A DNA stretch of 64,000 nt from Brevibacterium pigmentatum. GTDB taxonomy: Bacteria; Actinomycetota; Actinomycetes; Actinomycetales; Brevibacteriaceae. Both the position numbers and the translations under genes were made by a program. The stretch is from positions 496,001 to 560,000 of the forward strand of contig NZ_CP050153.1 of NCBI RefSeq assembly GCF_011617465.1, written 5' to 3'. Under the pieces are notes generated by a model. That model was not told the DNA's origin, did no database searches, and saw only the letters and a list, made by a program, of their open reading frames with translations. Shown here in pieces: positions 45,809-53,602 of this stretch; the first letter of the stretch is position 1; the number at the start of each line of letters is the position of its first letter.

Positions 45809-47110
45809 TTAGGGGTGTAATCGGGGTCTGAATCCTCCGGCCTCGAGCAGGCTCCGGGCGATGTAGTGGGTCAGGTTCCGGAACCCCAGCGCTGAACCAC
45901 GCAAGTGTTCCAACCGGCCGTTCAATGCCTCCGTCGGACCGTTCGACGTCCCCGGCCGATCGAAATAGGCCAACACATCCACGGCCCGCTTCTTCAACGT
46001 CCGCCCCAGCCGGCGCAGCTCAACAAGACCAGAAGGCACCCCGGACGAGATCGATTCGATGATCGACTGCAACGACTTCTTCCCCGCGGTTCGGTCCAGG
46101 TTGCGGTAGGCGGTGATGATGTCCTGGAACACGCTCCAGGTCACCTCGACATCAGCATGTTTGTCATCCGCGAAGAGCGCGACGATCCGTTGCTGCTGCC
46201 GCTCGGTGAGTAACTGACACCCGGTGTGCAGAGTCCGCCGGGCCTGATACAACGGGTCGCCCTTCTTCCCGCGGTGTCCGGTCGTTTCCTGCTGAACACG
46301 CCTGCGGAGCTCGTCCAGACTGTCACCGGCGGGCTTGACGACGTGGAACGGGTCCATCACTTCCACCGCGGCCGGCAGCTCTTCGACAGCAGCGGTCTTG
46401 AACCCGGTGAACCCATCCATCGCCACAACCTCGATACCGTCGCAGAAGTCCTTCGACTGCCTGGCCAGCCAGGATTTGAACACCGCCTTCGACCGTCCCT
46501 CGACCACGTCCAGCAATCTCGCCGGGCCTGTCTTATCGCGGATCGGGGCGAGGTCGATGATCACGGTGACGTACTTGTCGCCACCTCGGGTGTGCCGCCA
46601 TACATGCTCATCGACGCCGATGACGCACACGTTGGCGAACCGGGAAGGATCGTCGATGAAGACCCGTTGCCCTTCGGCAAGGATCGCGTCGTTAGCGGTG
46701 TGCCAGGAAACGGCGAGCTTAGCCGCGATGACGGAGATCGTAGCGTGATCGACAACGAGTGCTTTCAACGCCCAGGCGAGCCCGGTTCGGGAGATCTTCG
46801 CCCTGGCTGGGGCGGCTTGATCGGTGTCATGGCGCCACACGCGCCCACAGATTTCGCATTTGTAGCGTCGAAGTCGGATGAGCAGGGTGGTGGGGCGGTG
46901 CCCGAAGGGTTCGTGAGCCAACTTCCGGGTCACGGTGTCCCGCGGCCTGCCGTATCCGCCGCATCGGTGGCACCAGTTATCGTCGGTCGTTGGGGTGCAT
47001 AGGAGAACTGTTTCTGAATCGGTGACGTGTTGGCCCGTGCAGTGCAGGCCGAGTGTGTCGAGGTGGCAGAACGTGGTGAGGTCAGGGGTGGAGAACGTAA
47101 AGTGGGGCAC
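45809..47110 (-). CDS. ISL3-family transposase
   Basis: 433 residues from a GTG at 47110; an in-frame ATG at 47206 would add 32 residues. A zinc-ribbon-like N-terminal Cys set (C-H-R-C near residue 30 and C-E-I-C-G-R-V-W) and helix-turn-helix region precede the DDE domain, with V-I-G-V-D-E-H-V-W, V-V-A-M-D-G-F-T and the C-terminal N-G-P-T-E-A-L-N-G catalytic Glu segment. It catalyses DNA cut-and-join at the 24-base ends. The stop lies within the left inverted repeat. All catalytic segments look intact, so the element may be active. Confidence 0.87.
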   Translation of the reverse strand: MPHFTFSTPDLTTFCHLDTLGLHCTGQHVTDSETVLLCTPTTDDNWCHRCGGYGRPRDTVTRKLAHEPFGHRPTTLLIRLRRYKCEICGRVWRHDTDQAAPARAKISRTGLAWALKALVVDHATISVIAAKLAVSWHTANDAILAEGQRVFIDDPSRFANVCVIGVDEHVWRHTRGGDKYVTVIIDLAPIRDKTGPARLLDVVEGRSKAVFKSWLARQSKDFCDGIEVVAMDGFTGFKTAAVEELPAAVEVMDPFHVVKPAGDSLDELRRRVQQETTGHRGKKGDPLYQARRTLHTGCQLLTERQQQRIVALFADDKHADVEVTWSVFQDIITAYRNLDRTAGKKSLQSIIESISSGVPSGLVELRRLGRTLKKRAVDVLAYFDRPGTSNGPTEALNGRLEHLRGSALGFRNLTHYIARSLLEAGGFRPRLHP

Positions 47111-47199
47111 GTCGAGGTCTTTCGGGTGGTTTGTGTAGGAACTTCCATCTTCGAAAGGCCTCGACCTATTCCTGTGTAGCGACGCGCACCGGTTCTGCA

Positions 47200-47218
47200 G
47201 CCTCAACTGCGAAGAGCC
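47200..47218 (-). repeat. Internal copy of the IS right end
   Basis: The string ending AACTGCGAAGAGCC matches the 14 outermost bases of both IS ends but diverges from the left end sooner than the outer right end does. A minimal 1.42-kb element would end here, and no target duplication follows it. Confidence 0.7.
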
Positions 47219-47244
47219 CCTTTATTCCGAAGAGCCACTTGGAG

Positions 47245-47469
47245 TCAGGTATCGCGCAGGTAACCGGTATCGGGGTCGATCTCGGTGAGGAAGTCGCGGA
47301 CTGACTCTCGATGCTCCTCGTCGGCGCGATCGGCGGCCGGGTGGCTGGCGCTCGAGAAGCCGTACCCGGAGTTGGGTCCGCTGACCCACTCGTAGTTGTA
47401 GATGCCTCTGCCACGACGCGTGACGATGAACATCTCTCCGTCCACCATGATCTTCTGCTTCCCGCTCAT
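47245..47469 (-). CDS. Passenger gene of the insertion sequence, unknown function
   Basis: 74 residues from the ATG at 47469, which has GGAGG directly ahead. The product contains M-V-D-G-E-M-F-I-V, a G-Y-G-F-S-S segment and a C-terminal acidic helix ending D-P-D-T-G-Y-L-R-D. I recall small conserved actinobacterial proteins of this type but no function. A longer reading to 47565 adds a Cys-containing leader. It sits between the inner and the outer right end of the IS and therefore moves with it. Nothing indicates toxin, antitoxin or regulator activity. Confidence 0.5.
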   Translation of the reverse strand: MSGKQKIMVDGEMFIVTRRGRGIYNYEWVSGPNSGYGFSSASHPAADRADEEHRESVRDFLTEIDPDTGYLRDT

Positions 47470-47789
47470 TCCTCCATAGTTGCACGCGCATGGGCTCTGT
47501 CGAGTACCGGGTTCGGTACAGAGATGGTTCTCCTGCGCAGGGTCGTACCCCCAGGTCTGCTGCATGATCCGGTGACATCCGATCCTGCAGTCGCACTCCC
47601 GGCTACACCCTCAACTGCGAAGAGCCCGAAATATGGGTCAATGCAGACTCAGCCCCAGGCACCTCGGGTGTCGTGGACGATCTTCTGCGCGAGCAGCGAG
47701 GCATCCCGATGGCGGATACCACCTTCGTCAGCTTGGCCATGGCAGTCCCACTTTCTCTGTCCGGTCACACGGTGATGACCCCAGTAATA

Positions 47790-47831
47790 ACCGCGGGTGG
47801 GATCGGCTCGTGCACCGATCCTACCCGCGGT
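47790..47831 (-). terminator. Hairpin terminator downstream of the YceI locus
   Basis: ACCGCGGGT-G-GGATCGG (47790-47806) pairs with 47815-47831 with one mismatch and an 8-base loop. The bases 47635-47789, between the IS and this hairpin, show no supported gene. Confidence 0.75.
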
Positions 47832-47868
47832 GAGGACTGCTGTGTGTTGCTGGCTCGGCCTTCTGAGC

Positions 47869-48168
47869 TCAGCGGAGGCCGAAGAGCTTTCCGAGGCCGC
47901 TTCCGGACGACTGAGAGTCCGACTGTTTGACCTCAGGTGCCTTCTCAGTTGGAGTTTCGGCTGGCTTGACCGGCGGCGGGGGAGGGAACTCCGTGTTGGC
48001 TCGCTCTGCCTTCGGGGCGGGAGCGGGGGTGTCGTCGGCTTCCGGGGTCGGGGTCACCGATTCGGGAGCAGCGGTTGCGGGTGCGGCAGCCTGCGGGACT
48101 GCGGTGTCGGCCTTGGGAACCGGGTCCGCTTCGGTGGCGGGTTCCGGTGCCTCGGTGGAGGCCTCATT
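47869..48168 (-). pseudogene. Detached C-terminal tail of the YceI protein (after in-frame TAG)
   Basis: Exactly in frame with the YceI gene and following its TAG at 48169-48171, the sequence stays open for 99 codons. It encodes a Pro/Ala/Glu-rich tail (P-A-T-E-A-D-P-V-P-K and similar) that ends G-L-G-K-L-F-G-L-R before a TGA at 47869. The codon composition equals that of real genes here. The TAG has probably replaced a CAG codon, so the ancestral protein was about 294 residues. Confidence 0.75.
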
Positions 48169-48753
48169 CTAACCTGTGGTCTCCGACGAATCGGCGGGGG
48201 CATCCTCGGCGACGTTCTTGATGAGGGAGAGCTCGAACTCGAGCGTGATCTTGTCGCTGACGAGCACGCCACCGGAATCGAGCTTCGTATTCCAGGTCAC
48301 GCCCCAGTCCTTACGGTCGATGCGGCGCGAGCCCTCGAGGCCGGCGCGCAGGTTGCCGAAGGGATCGGACTCGACACCGATGAGCTCGAGCGGGATGGAC
48401 ACGGTCTTCGTCATGTCACGGATCGTCAGCTCACCGGTGACGATATAGGAGCCTTCGTCTACCTCGTCGATGGCGGAGGAGACGAAGCGGATCTCCGGGT
48501 AGGCGTCGACGTCAAAGAAGTCAGCCGAGCGCAGGTGCTCGTCGCGGCCTTCGCTGCGGGTGTCGACGCTCGCGGTCTCGATGATGACGGTGGCGGTCGA
48601 ATCCGAGAGATCCTCGGCGATGTCGGCCGAACCGGAGACATCATTGAACGCTCCGCGCACACGCGAGACCATGGCGTGGCGTGTGGAGAACCCCAGTCGA
48701 GAATGTGAGGGATCGATGTCCCAATGACCTATGATCCCAGGATTTTCTGTCAT
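48169..48753 (-). CDS. YceI-family lipid/isoprenoid-binding protein (tail cut by TAG)
   Basis: 194 residues. The lipocalin-like YceI barrel is complete: G-H-W-D-I-D-P-S-H-S-R-L-G-F near the N-terminus, D-F-F-D-V-D-A-Y-P-E-I-R-F in the centre, and a W-x-V-T-W-N-T-K segment later. YceI proteins bind isoprenoid-type lipids in a hydrophobic pocket. There is no signal peptide, so it is likely cytosolic. The ATG at 48753 is 8 bases after GAAGGAG. The gene ends in a TAG that interrupts a longer Pro-rich tail (next entry to the left), so the product is shortened but the domain is intact. Confidence 0.86.
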   Translation of the reverse strand: MTENPGIIGHWDIDPSHSRLGFSTRHAMVSRVRGAFNDVSGSADIAEDLSDSTATVIIETASVDTRSEGRDEHLRSADFFDVDAYPEIRFVSSAIDEVDEGSYIVTGELTIRDMTKTVSIPLELIGVESDPFGNLRAGLEGSRRIDRKDWGVTWNTKLDSGGVLVSDKITLEFELSLIKNVAEDAPADSSETTG

Positions 48754-48991
48754 GGGGGCAACTCCTTCGGTTCCTCCGCGCTCCTGTAGGGGAGGCTGTC
48801 GTAGTCGGTGTGCCAATTCGCAGATCGAGCGATCATTGAAAAAGCAATCGCCTACGTAGTCTTACACGGGCGGTCGGGTGCGTGCCACCTCGGTGCGGGC
48901 CGGTGAGGCGATGGCGGCGCTGACGTCGACCGCCGATCGTCCGATTCAGAGATCACCCGGCGCAGACTCGATTTTCGCCCTCGTGTCGAAG

Positions 48992-49750
48992 TCAATCCAA
49001 CAGTGCTGCGACGAAGGGGACGGCGTAATTCCAGTCGTCTCCGTCCGGATCGGCAATTCCCGCCTCGTCAAGCCAGGTCTGGTCAGCCTCGGGGTGCGGG
49101 CCGACCAGACCTGCCATACCGTCACCGTGGTCGTAGCGTGCTGCGGCGATGTCGCCGTTGCTATAGCGCGCGAACACGTCGGCGCGATCCTCGGGTGGAG
49201 GAAGGACTGCGCCCTCTTGGAAGAATGTCTGGCGATGATCACCCCTCCAGGCGACGTCGACCACGGTCTCTCTGCTGTCGGTGACTGGGAATTCGGGACG
49301 GCCGACCTCACCGTCGAGGTCCGATTCGACGAGGCCGAAGGCGACCGGCCCCGCCAGGTAGGCGCCCATACACAGACCGAGGTAACGACCGCCGTCTGCA
49401 ACATACTGTTCAAGGCCGCCGACGAATCGAGGGGGCAGCGCTTCGGCGGCAGCGTCGATGTCATCCCCGCCACCGGGTTGGACGTAGAGGTCCACGTCTG
49501 CAAGGGAATCGGCCTGCAGCGGCAGACGTTCACCGCGACCGATGAAGACCACCTCGGCGTCGGTGAACGAGGCTCTCAGCCGTTGTGCGACCGTCTCGGG
49601 GCATCCGTCGCACGCGGCCTCACCGCGGTACACGGCCACTAGCGGTGAACCCGGACTTGAAGTGTCTGCGGCGGCGCAGCCCACTGAGGCGGCCGCGGTG
49701 AAGAGACCGACCAAGAGAGCTGCAACGGCTCGTCGGATGGGGGCGGTCAT
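48992..49750 (-). CDS. Secreted lipoprotein with BPL-N (glutamine amidotransferase-like) domain
   Basis: 252 residues. The N-terminus has a signal of the lipoprotein type: R-R followed by a hydrophobic stretch A-A-L-L-V-G-L-F and a Cys after S-V-G, suggesting lipidation. The mature part has the V-Y-R-G-E-A-A-C-D-G-C and Y-V-Q-P-G-G-G-D-D segments and the nucleophile-elbow-like L-G-L-C-M-G-A-Y-L-A-G motif seen in the BPL_N group (the N-terminal domain of some biotin protein ligases, related to class I glutamine amidotransferases). The function outside the cell is unknown. The ATG at 49750 was chosen for its match to a signal peptide; the longer reading has no SD. Confidence 0.75.
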   Translation of the reverse strand: MTAPIRRAVAALLVGLFTAAASVGCAAADTSSPGSPLVAVYRGEAACDGCPETVAQRLRASFTDAEVVFIGRGERLPLQADSLADVDLYVQPGGGDDIDAAAEALPPRFVGGLEQYVADGGRYLGLCMGAYLAGPVAFGLVESDLDGEVGRPEFPVTDSRETVVDVAWRGDHRQTFFQEGAVLPPPEDRADVFARYSNGDIAAARYDHGDGMAGLVGPHPEADQTWLDEAGIADPDGDDWNYAVPFVAALLD

Positions 49751-49814
49751 GATGCTCGGCCCGGGGCATACCCGGACTCCTCGGACACAGATGGGGGAGT
49801 TCCGCAGGTTGCGA

Positions 49815-51110
49815 TCATCGTTTCGCACTAGGTTCGTTGTCGGAACGGCGGGAGGCAGATGAGAGTATTCCGGCGATTCCCTGCCCGGCTCGATCACCGG
49901 AGACCAAAGCTCCTTGGATCGAGCCGGTGTCACGGTGGTCGCCGCAGACGAATATTCTCTCGGAGATCCGCTGCACCGATCGGTCGATCAGAGGGGGAGC
50001 CGAGGCCGGCAGTGCATGCGGAAGCCGATGATTGATCAGAACCTGCCACCGGCGCGTCGACGTGGCGTAGATGCGTTCGAGATGCTTCCGAATCTCCCGT
50101 TCGTCGGCCAGACCGTCGGGCCGATCGAGCAGCGTCGTTGCCTCGATGAGCGCCGATCCCGCAGGCGCGTAGCTCGGTGCTGCATTTGAGACCACTGCAG
50201 TGTGCCAAACGGGCCCATCTGGGCCTCCCTGGGGAGCCGAGGCATCCAGTACCAACAGCGGATCCTCGAGAGGAGGTTCCGGAGCTTGGAACCACCAGGT
50301 CGTCAGACCGCGTGTAGGAGGAGTCTTCTCGCCGGTCAGCTCCTCGAGATCCTCAGCACCGACTGCGGTGACAGCGACACGCGCCCGTATCCGTCCCCGG
50401 TCGGTGTCGACTTCCACACCATTGCCGGTCTCGCGAAGGTCTCGCACGGCGGTGTTCACGCGCACCGGCGATTCGAGAGAAGCCGCCATCTGCTCGGGCA
50501 GAGCCGCCATGCCTTTACTGGGCAGACCGGGGATCGCGCGCACGAACGATCTCATCAGCAGGCGGGCATAGTTCGCCGAGCTTGCGCCAGAACTGTCGGC
50601 CAGCACACCGGCCAGGAACGTGTCGATGACGTCTCGGCGCAATGCTCCCGTGACTCCCACAGCATCCAAAGAGTCTGCCAGAGTTGAGTCCCGCGTCGCC
50701 CGCGAGGCTGACGATGGCCGCAGCAGAGTCGGACCGAGCCACCTCAGAAGTCCGCGGATCTCCTTCGGTTTGATCAGTCCAGAGCTCAACACCGATGACT
50801 CGCCGCCAGGCCGACTCAAGGATGCGCGCAGCGTGGTCAGACGCTGTCCCTTGCGGACCATCACTCCTGCGCCGAAGGTCTGCAGGTCCAGTGAGGCGAC
50901 GTCGATGAAGGCGCGCACTGCGGGGTACGCAGGATTGAGCAGCTGAAACCCGCGGTCACAGAGGAAGCCGTCGATTCGATCGGTGCGCACGCGACCGCCC
51001 ACCCCATCACGCGATTCGCAGATCTGGACAGTCAAGCCGTTGCGCTGCAACCGTCTGGCACACTGCAGGCCTGCGAGACCTGCTCCCACGACTACAACGT
51101 CGGCGTCCAC
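49815..51110 (-). CDS. FAD-dependent amine oxidase/phytoene-desaturase-type oxidoreductase
   Basis: 431 residues. The FAD motif V-V-G-A-G-L-A-G-L begins near residue 8, followed by E-S-R-D-G-V-G-G-R-V-R-T, the typical flavin-pyrophosphate contact of amine oxidases and carotenoid desaturases. The C-terminal V-C-G-D-H segment with S-G-D-R-A-G is the usual second FAD contact. The substrate cannot be read; no carotenoid genes are nearby. The GTG at 51110 has AGGAG 4 bases upstream; the longer in-frame reading to 51173 is rejected. The gene points at the lipoprotein gene with a 64-base gap. Confidence 0.83.
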   Translation of the reverse strand: MDADVVVVGAGLAGLQCARRLQRNGLTVQICESRDGVGGRVRTDRIDGFLCDRGFQLLNPAYPAVRAFIDVASLDLQTFGAGVMVRKGQRLTTLRASLSRPGGESSVLSSGLIKPKEIRGLLRWLGPTLLRPSSASRATRDSTLADSLDAVGVTGALRRDVIDTFLAGVLADSSGASSANYARLLMRSFVRAIPGLPSKGMAALPEQMAASLESPVRVNTAVRDLRETGNGVEVDTDRGRIRARVAVTAVGAEDLEELTGEKTPPTRGLTTWWFQAPEPPLEDPLLVLDASAPQGGPDGPVWHTAVVSNAAPSYAPAGSALIEATTLLDRPDGLADEREIRKHLERIYATSTRRWQVLINHRLPHALPASAPPLIDRSVQRISERIFVCGDHRDTGSIQGALVSGDRAGQGIAGILSSASRRSDNEPSAKR

Positions 51111-51241
51111 GATTCTCCTCTTTTCGGTTCGACACCAGCATACGCGTCGCGCCACCGTGGAACATTGAGTCATCGGAATGCTGTGGTCTTCGAGACCGAG
51201 AACGCCAGCTCAGGTCATAGCGGGCGTGCCGAAGTCGCTGC

Positions 51242-51514
51242 TCATTGTGCGCGGACGGTCAAGACTGGTGGATGAGCGTGAGCGATGCACTCGAGGCTGA
51301 CGGAACCGAGGATGAGGCTGGCGAACTCGCCGTGGCCGCGGGTTCCCAGGACCAACAGTTGGGCGTTCTCGTTGGCTGTGATGAGCTCGGTGGCGGGACG
51401 GCCATGTGTTAACCGTCGGCGAGCCGGCACGGGACAGCCGTTGTCGAAGGCTTTCATGATCGCGTCTGCCTGCAGTTCTTTGGCCTTGTCCTCGAAGGCG
51501 GCCGCGTCGGAGCC
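51242..51514 (-). pseudogene. Universal stress protein (UspA) fragment
   Basis: The C-terminal half of a UspA domain: T-H-G-R-P-A-T-E-L-I, then L-L-V-L-G-T-R-G-H-G-E-F (the G-2x-G-9x-G nucleotide segment) and L-G-S-V-S-L, ending V-L-T-V-R. An in-frame stop at 51515 cuts off the N-terminal half, and no start or SD is present. It is a remnant. Confidence 0.7.
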
Positions 51515-52182
51515 TCAGTGCTGAGGGCTGCGGGCTCACCCCAAGCCGCGTCTGCCGTTTCGAGGTCCGATGGCGGCAGAGCTTCGTTTCAGTGTTTGCG
51601 AGGAATTCACAGCTGGGATACCCGGTCGAGTAGATGGGTCTATCGCGTTCTCATCATCGCTGACAGACTTGGTCCAAGAGTCCAACCATCATCCGCCGGT
51701 TGTGGGCGCGATCTGATCGCAGAAAGCGGGACGGCACCAGTTCAGCGACGGCTGCCTTCTCTTGACACCGCGCCGCCAAGGACGTCTCTGGGGAAATCTA
51801 GGTCGGCCACATACTCCGCTCTACGGCGTGTGCTGCGCGGGTGGCTGAGCTGAAAACTTGAAACACGGAGGCCGGAGCGATTCGCGTTCCAACGACCGCA
51901 GTGTCCGCTGCGCCTTGACACGATCAGATTTTTCTATGTCTGTGGCCACCTATACCTATGAGGCTCTGCCAGCAGCCGAGAAGAAGGTACTGCCTAAAGA
52001 GCAGATAAGGGCCGAGTACCGGACTACGCGTGGGCATTGGGAGGAAAGTGGCCCAGCCATGACGCGCACTGACGACATTGCCATCCGCGCCCCAAACGTG
52101 TTTATACTGTAATCTACACCACATTGAAATGGGTGATTACCCACGACGATGACTTCGCACAAAGGTGAGGGGATCGATTTTC
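51515..52182. other. Gene-poor stretch with remnants
   Basis: About 670 bases. A 58-codon open frame starts at an ATG at 51936 (S-V-A-T-Y-T-Y-E-A-L-P-A-A-E) and ends at 52112, but it has no recognised family and may be a piece of a lost gene. A predicted operator overlaps its end (52100). Otherwise nothing is seen. Confidence 0.4.
52100..52114. promoter_or_regulatory. Predicted operator, GTTTAT-ACT-GTAATC (site d)
   Basis: One mismatch from the GATTAC-N3-GTAAAC form read on the other strand. It includes TATACT, a good -10 box, and lies 69 bases before the YtxH gene, the first of the stress cassette. Confidence 0.55.
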
Positions 52183-52629
52183 ATGAAGAAGAAGCTAATC
52201 CTAGCGACTGGCATCGGGGTCGGGTTCGTGCTCGGTTCTCGAGCGGGCCGAAAACAGTACAACGCCCTCGTTGCCAGGACCCGCGAGATGTGGAACAGTC
52301 CTCAGCTCCAGCGGTTCATCGGTGCTGTGACTGGCTCGGTCAAAGACCATGCACCTGACATCGCCGGACAGGCGGGCGCGAAAGCGAAGCAGTTCGGAGC
52401 CGGAGCCGCGGATGAGGCTCGTTCGCGTGGACAAGCCGGTTTAGCCGATACTCTCGACAAGGCCGGCGACTTCGCGCAAGGCGCAGCCAAGTCCGTGGGG
52501 GAGGCCGCGTCAAATGCTGCCGCTCGACATAGCAGCGATTCCAGTGGGAGCTCACCCACTGACACCAGCGCGGCGACCTCGCCTGAGGCTGCGCCGACAC
52601 AGGCACCTCGCCACGAGTCGGACGCCTAG
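52183..52629 (+). CDS. YtxH-domain protein
   Basis: 148 residues. A Lys-rich start and short hydrophobic span (I-L-A-T-G-I-G-V-G-F-V-L-G) end in the G-S-R-A-G-R motif of the YtxH/general-stress membrane family, followed by a long Ala/Gly/Ser-rich region with helix-like heptads. The protein is probably membrane-attached with a cytosolic or wall-facing coil. The function is unknown; homologues are induced by envelope or osmotic stress. ATG 52183 was chosen over the in-frame 52165. It starts a run of five similar envelope genes. Confidence 0.78.
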   Translation: MKKKLILATGIGVGFVLGSRAGRKQYNALVARTREMWNSPQLQRFIGAVTGSVKDHAPDIAGQAGAKAKQFGAGAADEARSRGQAGLADTLDKAGDFAQGAAKSVGEAASNAAARHSSDSSGSSPTDTSAATSPEAAPTQAPRHESDA

Positions 52630-52758
52630 CAGACTTCGACAACGATCAGCCTCCGCAACTCTTCGTATTGAACGGCCTCTGGGTCAGCGTGTGTGTCGAT
52701 TCTCTTATCTCAGAAACAGAGGGCCCAGTCCGCCCTCGCTTTCGAAAGCAGGTGCCTG

Positions 52759-53178
52759 ATGTCTGACTATGTCCCTAGTTCAACGAGCGCCGTCTCGACT
52801 GGTGAGCTCGTCTCGCAATTGTCAGAGCAGGCTACACGCCTGGTCCGTGATGAAATTCAGCTCGCGCAGATCGAGATGAGCGCGAAAGCCAAACAGGCCG
52901 GCGTTGGTGCGGGCCTGCTCGGTGCGGGCGGCATTATCGCCCTATTTGGTCTCGGTGCGGGAATCGCGACCGGCATCATCGCCCTCGCTCTCGTCGTGCC
53001 GGCATGGTTAGCGGGTCTGATTGTCACCGTTTTTCTGCTCGCTGTCGCAGGGATTGCCGTACTGGTCGGGAAGACTAGAGTCACTGCGACTACGCCCGTG
53101 CCCGAGCGCGCAATCGAGGGTGCGAAGCGCTCTGTGGACACAGTGAAGAAGGGAGCCCGTGATGGCGGACACCATTGA
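52759..53178 (+). CDS. Phage holin family/DUF1469 membrane protein
   Basis: 139 residues. An N-terminal amphipathic helix (Q-A-T-R-L-V-R-D-E-I-Q-L-A-Q) is followed by two hydrophobic spans joined by a short loop, matching the DUF1469 (YqjE-like, 'phage holin family') pattern. The function is unknown; it is not a phage holin here, as no phage genes surround it. AGGTG is 6 bases before the ATG at 52759. Its stop overlaps the next gene by 17 bases. Confidence 0.8.
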   Translation: MSDYVPSSTSAVSTGELVSQLSEQATRLVRDEIQLAQIEMSAKAKQAGVGAGLLGAGGIIALFGLGAGIATGIIALALVVPAWLAGLIVTVFLLAVAGIAVLVGKTRVTATTPVPERAIEGAKRSVDTVKKGARDGGHH

Positions 53179-53602
53179 TGCGGGTCCCGCCTGGTCGTCG
53201 GATAGACCGGGTCCGGACGCCTCCCAAGCCGAGGTCGAGGCTGACATTGCCCGTACCCGTGAGCAGCTTGGCCAGACACTGGCCCAGCTCGTCGAGAAAT
53301 TCGACGTCAGAGCCGGGGCCGAGCGCACGATCGAGGAGATCAAAGACAACGCGACCCATACTCTCGACGAGGCGGGTCACAAGGTGACTGAGAAGCTCTC
53401 AGCAGCCACCGGTGCAGTGAAGTCTGTGTTCTCCTACGACGATGAGACCACCTCCGCGGCTGCCGGAGCCGGACCGGACACAACGGCAGAGACCCATCTG
53501 GCATTGAGGTCTCGACCTGACTGGGCCAGTCTTGCGCCGTTGATGATCGCCTCGGGCCTGGCCCTGACTGCTGTCATTGTTGCGGTGGGGTGGCGGCGAT
53601 GA
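53162..53602 (+). CDS. DUF3618 protein
   Basis: 146 residues. The N-terminal half contains the DUF3618 signature I-A-R-T-R-E-Q-L-G-Q-T-L-A-Q-L-V-E-K-F-D-V-R-A-G-like run and predicted coiled coil; a C-terminal hydrophobic span (L-M-I-A-S-G-L-A-L-T-A-V-I-V-A-V) precedes a short basic end. Genes of this family are regularly next to DUF1469 and DUF4235 genes in actinobacteria, as here. Start and end overlap its neighbours (GTG/ATG at 53159-53164 and ATGA at 53599), so the run is one operon. Confidence 0.8.
   Translation: MADTIDAGPAWSSDRPGPDASQAEVEADIARTREQLGQTLAQLVEKFDVRAGAERTIEEIKDNATHTLDEAGHKVTEKLSAATGAVKSVFSYDDETTSAAAGAGPDTTAETHLALRSRPDWASLAPLMIASGLALTAVIVAVGWRR

Larger units (their letters stand above)
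45797..47626 (-). mobile_element. ISL3-type insertion sequence with passenger gene, 1830 bp
   Basis: The left end GGCTCTTCGCAGTT (45797) is inverted at the right end (47613-47626), and the next ten bases also match at most positions. The 8-bp sequence CGAAATAT stands directly outside both ends (45789-45796 and 47627-47634), a perfect target-site duplication of the length made by ISL3 elements. Inside are one ISL3 transposase gene, a second, weaker right-end copy at 47200-47218, and a small passenger gene at 47245-47469. The intact target duplication shows that the outer end was used and that insertion was fairly recent. Confidence 0.9.

Noticed and set aside
46226..47002. 258-codon plus-strand frame within the IS
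   Set aside because: Shadow of the transposase gene, whose catalytic motifs are on the minus strand.
48845..48875. GTGTAAGACTACGTAGGC ahead of YceI as a sixth operator
   Set aside because: It shares the CTACGTA core with site b but does not fit the GATTAC-N3-GTAAAC spacing.
52759..53178. A prophage lysis gene (holin) call
   Set aside because: The family label is historical; no endolysin, integrase or structural phage gene is in the region and the gene sits in a stress operon.
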